This document shows positions 23,475 through 35,330 of a stretch of DNA of 64,000 nt, piece by piece. Numbering within the stretch: position 1 is the first letter of the stretch; each line of letters begins with the position of its first letter. Below the pieces are notes generated by a model. The model did not search any database, had not been told where the DNA came from, and saw only the letters and a list, made by a program, of their open reading frames with translations. This stretch comes from Aphrophora alni. Taxonomy: Eukaryota > Arthropoda > Insecta > Hemiptera > Aphrophoridae. The translations under genes and the position numbers were made by a program. The DNA lies in NCBI GenBank assembly GCA_963513935.1, contig OY740765.1, positions 115,511,362 through 115,575,361 on the forward strand. The letters are read 5' to 3'.

Positions 23475-23645
23475 CACCTTTTAGATCTGTATATACAGGA
23501 TGAATGGTGAAGAATGTGCCGAAATAATTTGGGTGAGAGTGCACTTCATTTTCAACAAAATTGTCCCCATTCCTATATTGCTTTAAGAGATATAAATTTA
23601 TCACCTAGGAAATAAAGTGATCCTCATTTCCAAAAATTTAAAGTC
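23475..23645 (+). repeat. Direct repeat, copy 1 (about 165 bp)
   Basis: Shares 'TAGATCTGTA', 'AGATATAAATTT' and 'AAATAAAGTGATCCTCATTT' in order with 24185-24345. The two copies flank the long-TIR segment at 23770-24179. Confidence 0.7.
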
Positions 23646-23769
23646 TACATTTGAGTATGTTATAAAAAAATATTGCTTTTTAGAACAAGTTATTGACACT
23701 GTATAGTAAGTAAAAACTAGTAGACCTATCATAATGTTTTCTGTGTTCCTGACAATTATAATTTTTTTT

Positions 23770-24179
23770 TAGTTTTAGATTTTTTGACGATAAATAAATG
23801 ATTTTCCAGGTACACAAAATTTTAAAAAACCCATTTTTTTGTCATTAAACAATATAAATATTTTACCTTTTATAAAATTTTCGTAAAATTTACGGTTTCC
23901 AAGATATTTGAGTTAAAAAAAAAATTCCACAGTAGAATATTTACATAGTAAGGTTTTGGATCTTGGTATACTTATAAAAAGTAGTATGAGCAATGCGTAT
24001 ACCTAATTTAAACTCATAATATTAGTGATTTCAAAAGTTATTTTAATTTTTTTGACACAAAAATAGGCGACAGACGGACAACGATGTGTTTTCCAGATCT
24101 ACTCATATGAACTTTATTCATTATTTTCACCTGTAGAACTCGTCCTGAAATTCTCCCTTTTCTTCGTGAAACATCTTGT
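23770..24179 (-). repeat. Long-TIR transposon terminus, inverted copy of 1-365
   Basis: Reverse complement of the window start, including the 'TGAGCAATGCGTATACC' block. It ends in AACATCTTG next to TATA, as expected for an end abutting a TA target. The module order is that of the DD41D-like family. Confidence 0.65.
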
Positions 24180-24184
24180 ATATT

Positions 24185-24345
24185 ACCTCTTAGATCTGTA
24201 CATTCAGAGGGAATGGTCAACAAATCTGGATGAGCACTTCATTGTCCATAGAATCCACATCCTATATCGCTCCTTTCTGAGATATAAATTTCTCACTTTA
24301 TTTTTCACCTATCAAATAAAGTGATCCTCATTTTCAAAAAGTACA
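24185..24345 (+). repeat. Direct repeat, copy 2 (about 160 bp)
   Basis: Second copy of the 23475-23645 segment, with moderate divergence. Confidence 0.7.
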
Positions 24346-24785
24346 ATAAATTCCCTATATGACAGAACCAACATAGTTTTTTTTTTAACTGAAAATATAC
24401 ATTATTTACAAGCCACCAAACATTACAAAAAAGTGAATGTGTTGAAATATTCGTTAAAATTCAAAATTTACAAAGAAACGACTACCACCTATGCCTATTC
24501 AAGTTTCAATTAACTACAGTTTACCAACGGTATAAACGAAAAGTTAATTTACTCTTTAGTTCGTAGAATTATTGAGTTCACAAAGTCAAAAGTCGTGATT
24601 AAATCTGAAGGTATTTTAAATTTTTGTTCTCTAATTGACACTCAACAATGGTAAATTAAAATGTTTTTACAATTATTTTTTTATAAATTAATACTGAGCA
24701 ACGAAAGTAGGTTGGTAATAACTCTCTACAAAAGAAAGAAAATGTCAATATTATCAGAATTAACCATTATCAAGGTTTGTGATCT
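24346..24785. other. AT-rich spacer
   Basis: Nothing recognised. Confidence 0.5.
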
Positions 24786-24962
24786 GAGCAAGTAATGATG
24801 TTTATGCCGAATCTTAACTACTTCAAAAGCTATAACGTTTTTTGTAAAAATACAAAATGACGGATTGTCTGAAAAGGAAGCGGTTTCGGACACATGCTCA
24901 TAGGACTTTTCTTTACTTGTTTTTATCTAAGGAATCTGCTCCCGAAGCTTGTCAAAGTATAA
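24786..24962 (-). repeat. Decayed long-TIR terminus
   Basis: Contains the family modules 'TTCGGACACATGCTCATAGGA' (shown here in part) and a preceding 'AATCTTAA...TTCAAAAGCTATAA' block, as at 12640-12770. It is a short, degenerate relic. Confidence 0.45.
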
Positions 24963-25370
24963 CACCCTGTAACAAAGATTGATCAGTTTTTATTATATTC
25001 AAAATATACACACTAATGTTCGAACGTACTAATGTTCTTATAAATTTATAAAACATCAACATGCTTTCCAGTATGTCTTGATTCTCCTGTCGATCCCTGG
25101 GGTACACCACCCTGAATTCTTTAGGTCCTATTTCCGTATCGTCTAAGAGCACTCTGAAGTAACTTGCCCCTAAGATAGCCTGATATTTTTCTTTGGTTTA
25201 ATTCTATACATCCAGAGTGATTTCTTCGTTCCTCTTTTTCATCTCTTTGTAGAAATTGCCCCTCGTGCAGTATCAATTACTCTTTTTACTTCGTCTACGG
25301 TTGACTTACCCTTTCTAAAGGGTTCTATACGAGTACACTGCCCTCTATACATCATTTTATGTTCTTATCG
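24963..25370 (-). pseudogene. Fragment of a non-LTR (R1/jockey-type) reverse transcriptase
   Basis: Minus-strand translation gives 'FRKGKSTVDEVKRVIDTARG' (about 25255-25320) followed, in a shifted frame, by 'GGVPQGS' (about 25085-25110). These are two conserved reverse transcriptase blocks of LINE elements, the 'GFRKGRST' region and the PQGSVLGP loop. The catalytic FADD block is not visible, and stops and shifts separate the pieces. This is an old truncated LINE copy with no function. Confidence 0.65.
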
Positions 25371-26655
25371 TAAATTTTGTGACTGTTATGGCGCTTACGC
25401 AATGACAAAAATAACGGACGACGAGGGGACTGTATGTCGAAAACATTTTTTTCAGTTTCCGAGGCCCCTAAACGTGAAGATCAGTTACAAATACGAAGGT
25501 CTATATATTTTTTTGGCGACTACCAAACTTACCCTATACTTCGTTTACTGAGTAAGTAAAATGACATGTAAGCCTATTGTATTGATAATGAATCGGTATG
25601 AAATGTTTTGTTTATAGATTTAAAAATAAAACACCAGCTTTAATAGTCCTATTGATAAAGAGGTGACTAACTTGCCTATTCCAGCAGTTCGTTGTTTTAA
25701 ATCTAAATCCTGTCCACACTCAAATGTTGCCAACTTTAACTTTCAGTTAATTACTGACGAACTCAGGGTCATAAAAAATAAAACATAAATATTACGAGTT
25801 TCATCACAATCGGTTTATAAAACGTTTTGACCAAAATTTTTAATTTATTTTCAGTTTAAAAAATTTCAGAGCTCATGTATGTTGCAATTAATGGTATCAA
25901 ATTCAAAGTAGGCTAAGAGCTATAAAATATTCAAAAACATACTATAGTTTTCATTAAAAAGTGAAATCTAAATCCTGAAGCTGGTTAGCCCATAACGTCT
26001 GCACTGGCAGCCTCGTTTTCAGACTTATATAACATAACAAAAGGTTGTTACCCTCGGGGACTGAATACGGGCGTGGACATCCTGAGGGTCCCTCTCTTTT
26101 ACATTTCCTATCAGGTCTCCCTTGACAAACTTTAGGTTTCTTTTGAACTTGTAAACATATAGATTAAATATTGTTCATTTTATTTAGAATATAGATTCAT
26201 CTTTGAACCTTTTATCATTGATTAATTTTAGAATTTGTTGAAAACAACAGAAATTTTAATTATATAATAACAGAAATAGTCAATAAGTATTAATCATCTA
26301 AATAGAAGTGTATCAGTGGTGAAATTGTCTTTGATCCTCTGAAATAAACCATATGCCATTTTCAGGGTTATTTGAGGATTTTATTAAATTTTCAGCCCAC
26401 CTCTAATTTTACCGATACATATTCAGAGACGATGTTTTAAAATTTGTAAGACAGCCCTCAGAAGCAAAAAAGTTTGTCATTCCCTCTCACTTATGACAGT
26501 TTACCGTACTTATGGTGGAATTAATATTATCGATAGAAATAAGTGTTTGGTCCGGGACATTCAATTTCATCTTTGTCACTTACCTAGTATACGAATTATA
26601 GTGTAAGTTTGGTATACGAAAATATGTTCAACCTCTGTCGTCATCAATATAATGA
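25371..26655. other. Intergenic DNA with one Rep-A fragment
   Basis: No gene seen. About 26070-26150 contains a fragment ('CCCTCTCTTTTACATTTCCT', 'CTTGACAAACT') of the dispersed repeat called Rep-A in this annotation. Confidence 0.5.
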
Positions 26656-28261
26656 ATGATCTTTGCGTAAATCCTGGAGGTGGTTTTCGTAAATCACGAA
26701 TTCACGTTTTTATCAGATTTTCCACAAAAATGTAGTTTATATGGTTCATATACCAGTTACATTACTGGACCCAAGACTATTAAACAATAGACCATGCAAT
26801 ATAAAACAAAATACTACTTTAATTTTAAGGTATCTTCGCAAGGATTCTAGAGGTGGTTTTCCTAAATTATCAATTATCAATTTTTCTATATTTTCTACGA
26901 ATGGAGTATTTTAGTTCATATACCAGTTTAATAACCGGCCCCATAAGATTTATACAAAGAACTTTGTAATCTAAATTTACACTGTAGACTTAAATTATGA
27001 TTTAATTTCAAGGTACCGTCCATAGATCCTAGAGGTTGCTTTCCTAAATTATGAATTCATATTTTTATCATATTTTCTACGAATGGAGTTTTAGGTTTCA
27101 TATACCAGTTACATCAGTGCCCCAAGACTATTAAACAATAAATATTGCAATCTAAAACTAAATACTACTTTAATATCATGTCATTTGCGCTTGGATTCTG
27201 TAGGTGGTTTTTCTAAATCACAATTCTCAATTGTTCCATATTTTCCACTTATAGAGTTTTCTGGATTCATATAATTAGCTCTAAGACTATTAAACAATAA
27301 ACTTTACAATCTAGATGTAAATATTAATTTAAATTCACGGTATCCTCGCGTGGATTCAAGAGGTGGTTTTTGTAAATCATGAATTCACATTTTTATCATA
27401 TTTTCACGATAGGAGTCATATGGTTCATATAACAGTTATCATCATCGTCATATGACTATTAAACAATATACCCTGCAATCTAAAAATAAATACTACTTTA
27501 ATTTCAAGGTATACTCGCGTGGATTCAGGAGGTGGTTTTCGTAAATCCACCATATTTTCCACGAATGCAGTGTATATAGTTCATATACCAATTACATAAA
27601 TAGCCCAGAACTGTTATACAATAAACCTTAAAATCTAAACTTAAGTAGCCTACTAATTAAACTTCAAGTTACTCTGGCATGGATTTTGGAGGTTCGTAAA
27701 ACATTCCTAAAACATGAATTCACGTTTTTACCATATTTTCCACGAATGGTGTTTATATGGTTCATACATCAGTTACATCACTGGACAATAAATCTTACAA
27801 TCTAAACTTAAATACTGATTTAAATTCAAGGTATCCTGGAGGTGACTTTCCTAAACCATTATATTTACGTTTTTATTATATTTCGCACGAATAGAGTTAT
27901 ATGGTTCATATACCAGTTACATAACTTGACCTATGATTGTTAAACATAAACTTTTACACTCTGGACCTACTGTATATAGGCCTACTGCTTTAGTTTCGAG
28001 GTATCTTAGTGTGGATCCTGGAAGTGGTTTTCGTAAATCATGAATCACGTTTTTATCGCATTTTCCACGAATGGTATTTATATGCTTCATACACCAGTTA
28101 CATCACTGTCCCAGAACTATTAAACAATAAACCTTACAATCTAAAAGTAAATACTACTCTAAATTCAAGATACCTTCGCCTGGATTCTAGAGGTATTTTT
28201 CCTTAATCAAGAACTCTCAATTTTACTATATTTTCTACGTATGGAGTTTATATGGTGTATA
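26656..28261 (+). repeat. Satellite array Sat-1, about 165-bp monomers (left part)
   Basis: About nine or ten degenerate tandem units, recognisable by 'GGAGGTGGTTTTCGTAAATC', 'CATATTTTCCACGAATGGAG', 'TATATGGTTCATATACCAG' and 'GACTATTAAACAATAAAC'. Spacing between equivalent points runs from about 150 to 180 bp. The array continues after the inserted transposon at 30641. Divergence between units suggests an old array. Confidence 0.9.
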
Positions 28262-28263
28262 TA

Positions 28264-28734
28264 CAGGGTGTCCCGTAACTCTCTGGACACATGTATATAG
28301 CGTTATTGCTAACGACAAACACATTTCACCATAGGAACATGGGTCTGCGGTGCCTAGTTTTCCGTCTATCTGTCTGTATGTGTTTTTTACAAAACAATTC
28401 CTTACTCCTAAACGGTTTGAGGTACAACGTTGAGATTTTGCACAAATGTTTATCTTATTAAGACCTATCTTCGTTTAAAATTATACTAAAATATCGTCAA
28501 CCGTTTCAAGATGGCGGCCATTTAAAATCTTTGATGCCAAATTCCACGAAAACCGTTGACTTTACAAAAAAATTGCAAGAAATGAAAAAGTTAGTAAATT
28601 TTATGTAGTTTTCAATAATACATTATTTGTTAAGATCGGATAAAAAACAACAGAGAAATTAGCTCTTTTCGCAAAGCATGACCACTTTTCTCCGTTTAAA
28701 CAAAGCTAATACTCCTTTTACACTGTCTAAATAA
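28264..28734 (+). repeat. Left terminal inverted repeat of the DD41D transposon
   Basis: 471 bp, unusually long for a mariner. It carries the modules 'TTTTCCGTCTATCTGTC' and 'CAAGATGGCGGCCATTT' that recur in anonymous repeats elsewhere in the window. Confidence 0.92.
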
Positions 28735-28948
28735 CTTTACAATCATCCGTCATACGTTAATCAGGAGTTTTAAAACATAAACAGCTGATTGAATCATATG
28801 TTGTTGTTATTTATAAAAGTATTGTTGTCTGAACTGCAAGTCTTTCCTAGTTGCTTTACTATTATTACAACAGTAAACCTGGTTAAAGTCATTATTTATT
28901 GTGTTTTCATGTTATTAAGTTGAAAGTTTTGTACTGAATGTGAACAAA

Positions 28949-30026
28949 ATGAATACTTACACAGCAGAGGAGTACTGTGATATGGTCTATTTTTTTGGAA
29001 TGGCTCGTGGCAGTGCAAGAGGAGCGGCGAGATTGTATGCAGAACACTACCCGAACAGGCAATGTCCTAACCATAAGACATTCAGTGCTGTATACAGCAG
29101 ATTGAAGGAAACGGGAACCTTTAAGGTAAATATGAGTGACACTGGGCGTGATAGATCAGTTCGTGATGTTGAGTTCGAGGAACTCGTTCTTGATCGATTT
29201 GAAAAAGATCATTCGGTAAGTGTTAGAGCGGTAGGGCAAGAACTAGGTTGTAGTAAGAACACTGTGTGGAGAGTTTTGAAAGGAGAGAAACTCTACCCGT
29301 ATAGTCCCCAAAAGGTACAGGCCTTGAAACCTGAAGATTTTTTAAGGAGGGTAAACTGCGCTCGCTGGTTCTTGGAAAAAAAACTTAAATAACCCTTTAT
29401 TTCTTGAACAAGTTTTGTTTACTGACGAAGCTAGTTTTACTAGGGAAGGCATATTTAACAACCGAACGAGCCATGTCTGGGCAGCAGAAAACCCAAATGC
29501 TATTTTTGTAGCCGGGCATCAGGAAAAGTTTTCTATTAATGTGTGGGCGGGTATTATAGGCAACTTCCTTGTTGGGCCCTACATTTTCCTAAATCGGCTG
29601 AACTCACCAACCTACTTAGTGTTCCTTAGAGATATTCTTCCGGAGTTGATGGAAGATGTTCCTCTTCTTGTCCGAGAAAATATGTGGTTCCAACACGACG
29701 TAGCCCCAGCCCACTATGGCAATATAGTCCGTGATTACTTGAATATCACTTTTCCAAACAGTTGGAATGGGCGTGGAGGGCCGACACCGTGGCCCGATCG
29801 ATCGCCCGATCTCACTCCTCTAGACTTCTTCCTTTGGGGCACAATGAAACAATTGGTTTATAGCTCACCTGTAGAGAGGGAGATGGACTTGGTAGCTCGA
29901 GTTGTTGAAGCAGCCGCAATAATAAAAGAAGATGACCAAGTTTTTGGACGTGTTCAACGATCCATGATTGATCGGTTTAGATTATGCAACCGGGTTGATG
30001 GTCGTAATTTTGAACAGTTATTGTAA
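28949..30026 (+). pseudogene. DD41D mariner-family transposase, one-base frameshift
   Basis: It would cut the element at its ends and reinsert it at TA. It starts at ATG 28949 (MNTYTAEEYCDMV), with an N-terminal helix-turn-helix region and a second one (VRAVGQELGCSKNTVWRVLK, about 29218-29277). The frame stops at 29392 and resumes in the +1 frame to 30026. The break falls at a run of eight A (29376-29383); one A fewer would join the two parts into about 358 residues. The catalytic triad is visible: D in FTDEASF, D in WFQHDVAPAHY, and a third D in SPDLTPLDFFLWG, 41 residues after the second. This is the DD41D spacing of the rosa group. The frameshift may be a true inactivating change, a homopolymer sequencing error, or less likely programmed slippage. 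Confidence 0.9.
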
Positions 30027-30162
30027 GTAAATGAGGCCTCATTGTAAATAAAGAAGGACCATAAGGTATTGTCCAATTGTATTTAATAAGTAAAAAAAAG
30101 TTTACATTATCAATGTTGGTTTTTATTTATTTAAAGAAAAATTAATGTTACTTAGCAATAGA

Positions 30163-30638
30163 TTATTTAGACAGTGTAAAAGGAGTATTAGCATTGTTTA
30201 AACGAAGAAAAGTGGTCATGCTTTACGAAAAGAGCTAATTTCTCTGTTGTTTTTTATCCGATCTTAACAAATAATGTATTATTGAAAACTACATAAAATT
30301 TACTAACTTTTTCATTTCTTGCAATTTTTTTGTAAAGTCAACGGTTTTCGTGGAATTTGGCATCAAAGATTTTAAATGGCCGCCATCTTGAAACGGTTGA
30401 CGATATTTTAGTATAATTTTAAACGAAGATATGTCTTAATAAGATAAACATTTGTGCAAAATCTCAACGTTGTACCTCAAACCGTTTAGGAGTAAGGAAT
30501 TGTTTTGTAAAAAACACATACAGACAGATAGACGGAAAACTAGGCACCGCAGACCCATGTTCCTATGGTGAAATGTGTTTGTCTTGACCCAATCAATAAC
30601 GCTATATACATGTGTCCAGAGAGTTACGGGACACCCTG
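30163..30638 (-). repeat. Right terminal inverted repeat of the DD41D transposon
   Basis: 476 bp, the reverse complement of 28264-28734 apart from a 5-base longer stretch near 30590. Confidence 0.92.
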
Positions 30639-30640
30639 TA

Positions 30641-31004
30641 TACCAATTTATATCACTAGACTGAGGACTATTAAACAATAAACCTTACAATCTAAAAGTA
30701 AATACTACTCTAGACCTAAATACTACTTTAATTTAAGGTGTATTCTGGAGGTGGTTTTTGTAAATCGTGAATTCACGTTTTTATCATATTGGAATGGAGT
30801 TTATATGGTTCATATACCAGTTACATAACATCCCTACAATAAACTTTACAAACTAAACTTAAGTACTAATTTAACTACAAGTTACCATGGCGTTGAATCT
30901 GGAGGTGTCTTTCCTAAATCATGAATTCACGTTTTATCGTGAAACAAGAATCGAGCTTATGTGGGTCATATACATCTATTTATGATTGACAATAAATTTA
31001 GTTT
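30641..31004 (+). repeat. Satellite array Sat-1 (right part)
   Basis: About two further monomers of the array interrupted by the DD41D transposon. The last one runs directly into Sat-2. Confidence 0.85.
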
Positions 31005-31648
31005 TTTATACAGGGTGTTTTGTAATATTTCCTACTGAAAATGATTTTATTATTAAGGTAAATCAAATACAATTTTCAGTGCAATCAGATTGACAATATT
31101 TTATTTCTGATTAACAGTTGTTGTAGATTTTTGTAAAGGGTTTTAAAAATTTCCTACTGGAAATGTTTTAATTTTTATGGTAAATCAAATACAATTATCA
31201 GTGCAATCCCTTTGACAATATTTATTTATAATTGGCAGTTTTTGTAGTTTTTTATAGATTGTCTTTTGTAAAATTTCCCACTGAATATGATTTTATTATT
31301 AAGGTAAATCAAATTCAATTTTCACTGTATCCGATTGACAATATCTATTTCTGATTGACAATAATTTTAGTTTTTTTATAATGGGTTTTAAGAATTCCTC
31401 CTGGAAATGATTGAATTTTTATGGTAACTCAAATACAATTATCAGTGCAATCCTATTGGAAATATTTATTTCTGATTGACAGTTATTGTAGTTTTTTGTA
31501 CAGTGTCTTTTAAAATTTCATACTGAAAACGTATTTATTAAGGTAAATATAATATAATTATCAGTTCAATCCGTTTCACAATATTTTTTTATGATTGAAA
31601 ATTATGGTAGTTTTTTATACAGGGTATTTTATAAAATTTCCTACTAAA

Positions 31649-31920
31649 GATGGGCGTCATCACCAGTTCATTATTGGGGGGGGGGACATATGCCGGGGGT
31701 CTGGGGGTATAGAAATTTTTTTAAATTAAACTTCTCAAAACATCGTTTATTTATGCGTTTGTAACAGAAATGTAATGTTAAAAAACCCTAGTAAAGACAA
31801 AGCCCGATGTTTACCTTTTAAGGTTTTAAGTAAATCATTAGTTTTAGCAAAAATATTTTTACATCTCAAATATTGGGGGGGGGGACGCGTCCCTCGTCCC
31901 CCCTGGCGATGACGCCCATG
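31649..31920 (+). mobile_element. hAT-like MITE in Sat-2 (copy 2 of 3)
   Basis: Ends GATGGGCGTCATCACC and ...GGCGATGACGCCCATG form inverted repeats. The body matches copies 1 and 3, including both poly-G runs and ACGCGTCCC. The bases on each side (CTACTAAA and CTAAAAAC) are only partly alike, so the target duplication has decayed. No coding capacity. Confidence 0.85.
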
Positions 31921-34666
31921 CTAAAAACAATATAATTATTTCATTAAGTCATATTACAATTATCAGTGTATTTCATTTGACAATATCTATTTGTGATTGA
32001 AAGTTATTGTAATTTTATAAATTGTATTATTTAAATTTTTCTAGTGGAAAGGATATTAATTTTCCGGTAAATCAAATACAACTATCAAAGCCTTTGACAA
32101 TATTTATTTCTGATTGACAATTATTGTAGTTTTTTTACAGGGTGTTTTTTTGAATTTACCTACTGAAATTGATATTATTAGTAAAGTAAATTAAATGAAA
32201 TTATTAGTGCAATCCTTTTGACAATATTTATTATTGATTGACAAAAATTGTAGTTTTGTATACAAGATTTTTAAAAAAAATTTACTTACTTAAAACGATT
32301 TTATTTTTAAGGTAAATTAAATCCAATTTTATCAGTGCAATCCGTTTGATAATATTTATTTCTGATTGACAATTATTGTCGTTTTTTATATAGGAAATTT
32401 TATAAAATATCCTACTGAAAACGATTTTATTATTAGGATAATAAAATTACAGTGAAAATTGTATTTGATTTAGCTTAATAATAAAATCATGTTCAGTAGG
32501 AAATTTTTACAATTTCATTTACAATTATTCATGAAATCAATTTGACATTATATCTGATTGACAAATTTGTAGTATTTATACAGTGTTTTATAATATTTCC
32601 TACTGAAAATTATTTTTTATTAAGGTAAATAAAATACAATTATTAGTACAATTCGTTTGAATTTGTTATTAATTGATTATTATTGTAATTTTTATACAGG
32701 AAGTTTTTTTTTAAATATCCTACTGAAAATGATTTTTTTAAATCAATTACAATTATCCATGCAATCCATTTTACAATATTAATTTATGATAGACAATTTT
32801 TGTAGATTTTATACTGGGTCTTTAAAAAAATTTAATACTCAACATGATTTTATTATTAAGATAAATCAAATACAATTATCAGAGCAATCCTTTCGACAAT
32901 ATTCATTTCTGATTTAAAATTATTGTCGTTTTTATACAGAGTTTTATTAAAATTACTATTTAAAATGATGTTATTATTAAAATAAATCAATTACAATCAT
33001 TATCAGTCGAATCCGTTTGACAATATTTATTTCTGATTGACAATTATTATCTTTTTTTATACAGGGAGTTTTATTAAAGTTACTATTGAAAACCATGTTA
33101 TTATTAAGGTAAATGAAATAAATTATCAGTGTAAAACAAGTTTTTTGTTGTGTTTTTTAAAGGATGTCCTTTAAAATTGCATACGGAAAATGATTTTATT
33201 ATTAAGGTAAAACAAATTCAATTATTAGAGCAATCCGTTAGGAAAAATTTATTTCTGATTGTCAATAATTTTTTAAATTTTTTTTTATACTGGGTGTTTT
33301 GTAATATTTCCTACTGAAAACGAATTTATTATTAAGGTAAATCAAATACAATTTCAATGCAATCTTTTTGATAACATTTATTTATGTTTGACAATATTTG
33401 TAGTTTAAATATAACTACTAGGTGTTTAAATTTCCTACTGAAATTGATTTTATTATTAAGAAAAATCAAATGTAAATATCAGTGCATTTTGTTTGACAAT
33501 ATTTATTTCAGATTAACAATTATTTTAGATTTTCTACAGAGTGTTTTCTGAAATTTCCTACTGAAATCGATATTTTTATTAAGTTCAATCAAATGAAATT
33601 ATCAGTAATATATTTGACAATATTTATTTCTGATTGACAATTAATGTAAGTTAGTCTTTTACATATGGTGTTTATGAAAATAATGTCTTACTGAAAACGA
33701 TTTTATTATTACGGTAAAGGATAGACAATTATTATTGAAATCTGTTTGGAAGTATTAATTTTTTATTGATAATAATTGTAGTTTTTTTTTATCCAGGGTG
33801 TTTTGTAATGTTTATTACGAAACGAAATTATTACTAAGGTAAATAAAATACAATTATCAGTGCAATGCGTTTGCAAATATTTATTTCTGATTGACGATTA
33901 TACAGTTTTTTATACAGTGTTTTTTTATTTTTATTAATTTTTTTTTCGTATTCAAAACGATTTAATTAATAAGAAAAATGAAATACAATTTCCAGTGTAT
34001 CTGTTTAACAGTATTTATTTCTGATTGATAATTATTGTAGTTTTTTATACAGAGTGTCTTTTAAAATACCATACTGAAAACAACTTTATTATTATTGTAA
34101 AGCAAATACAATTATAAGTTAGTTCAACGGTTTGTCAGTAATTATTTCTGTTTCACAATTAATTATGTTTTGTAAACAGAGCGTTTTTTGAAATTTCTTA
34201 CTGGAAAAGATTTTATTATTAAGGCAAATCAAATCCAATTTTACCAGTGCAATCCGTTTGATAATATTTATTTCTGATTGACAATTATTGTAATTTTTAT
34301 ACTGGGTTTCGTATGAAATTAACAACTTAATACGACTTTATTATTAAGGTAAATCAAATACTATCCATGCAATATATTTCACATTATTTATTTATGATTG
34401 ACAAATTTTGTTGTTTTAATTACTGGTATTTAAAAAAAAAATTCCTACTGAAAATGATTTTATTATTAAGATAAATCAAATACAAATATCAGTGCAATCC
34501 GTTGGAGAATATTTATTTCTGATTGAAAATTATTGTAGTTTTTTATGTAAGGTGATTTCTAAAATTCCCTACTAAAAATGATTTAATTAAGAATTTAAAT
34601 CAAATGCAATTATTAGTGCAATCCTTTTGAATATATTTTATTATGATTGACTGGTATTGTGTGTGT

Positions 34667-34667
<1 letters not shown>

Positions 34668-34714
<47 letters not shown>
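34668..34714. repeat. Poly-T tract, 47 bases, inside Sat-2
   Basis: A run of T preceded by (GT)4-5, sitting where other monomers have about six T. It looks like a local homopolymer expansion of the monomer's own T stretch. Confidence 0.9.
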
Positions 34715-34718
<4 letters not shown>

Positions 34719-35330
34719 GTGTTTAAAAGAAATTCTTACTGAAAACGATTTTATTATTAAGGTAAATAAAATGTAATTATCAGTACAATCTGTTTGAAAA
34801 TATTTCTTTCTGATTGACAATAATTGTAGTTTTTCTTACATAGTGTTCTGTAAAATATCCAACTAAAATCGATTTTATTATTAAGGTAAATAAAAAACAA
34901 TGATCAGGGCAATCTGTTTGACAATATTTATTTTTGATCGATATAATTTTAGTTTTGTACCGTATTCATTTTTTTTTTTTTTTTTTAAATTTTCTTACTG
35001 GAAATGGTTTAATTATAATGTAAATCCAATACAAATTATGAGTGTAATTCGTTAGACACTATGTTTTTCAAATTAACAATTATTGTAGTTGTCTATGCAA
35101 GATGTTTAAAATATCCTACTGAAAACCATTTTATTACTAAGGTAAATCAAATAGAATTAGTAGGTTTGGCAATATTTATTCCTGATTGACAATTATTGTA
35201 GATTTTTATAAAAAGTGTTTTTTTTTTTTTAATTTTCTAATGAAATTGATTTTATTATTATGGGAAATCAAATACAATTATCAGTGCTGATAATTATTGT
35301 ATTTTTTTATACACGGTGTCTTAAAATATT

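Larger units (their letters stand above)
28264..30638 (+). mobile_element. rosa-like DD41D mariner transposon, 2375 bp
   Basis: A DNA transposon inserted in a Sat-1 monomer, with TA on both sides (28262-28263 and 30639-30640). Removing it restores the monomer text 'GTATATACCA'. The ends read CAGGGTGTCCCGTAACTCTC and are parts of inverted repeats of about 471 and 476 bp that differ by a 5-base indel and few substitutions. Between them lies one transposase gene with a single frameshift. The long near-identical inverted repeats indicate a young insertion. Confidence 0.93.
31005..35330 (+). repeat. Satellite array Sat-2, about 120-bp monomers
   Basis: About 35 degenerate tandem units. A typical unit contains 'TTTTTATACAGGGTGTTTTG', 'AATTTCCTACTGAAAATGA', 'TTTTATTATTAAGGTAAATC' and 'TTATTTCTGATTGACAATTA'. 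Homogenisation is poor. One unit is partly inverted (32456-32505), one is interrupted by a MITE (31649-31920) and one contains a 47-base T run. The start of the unit resembles the tip of the DD41D transposon. Confidence 0.9.
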
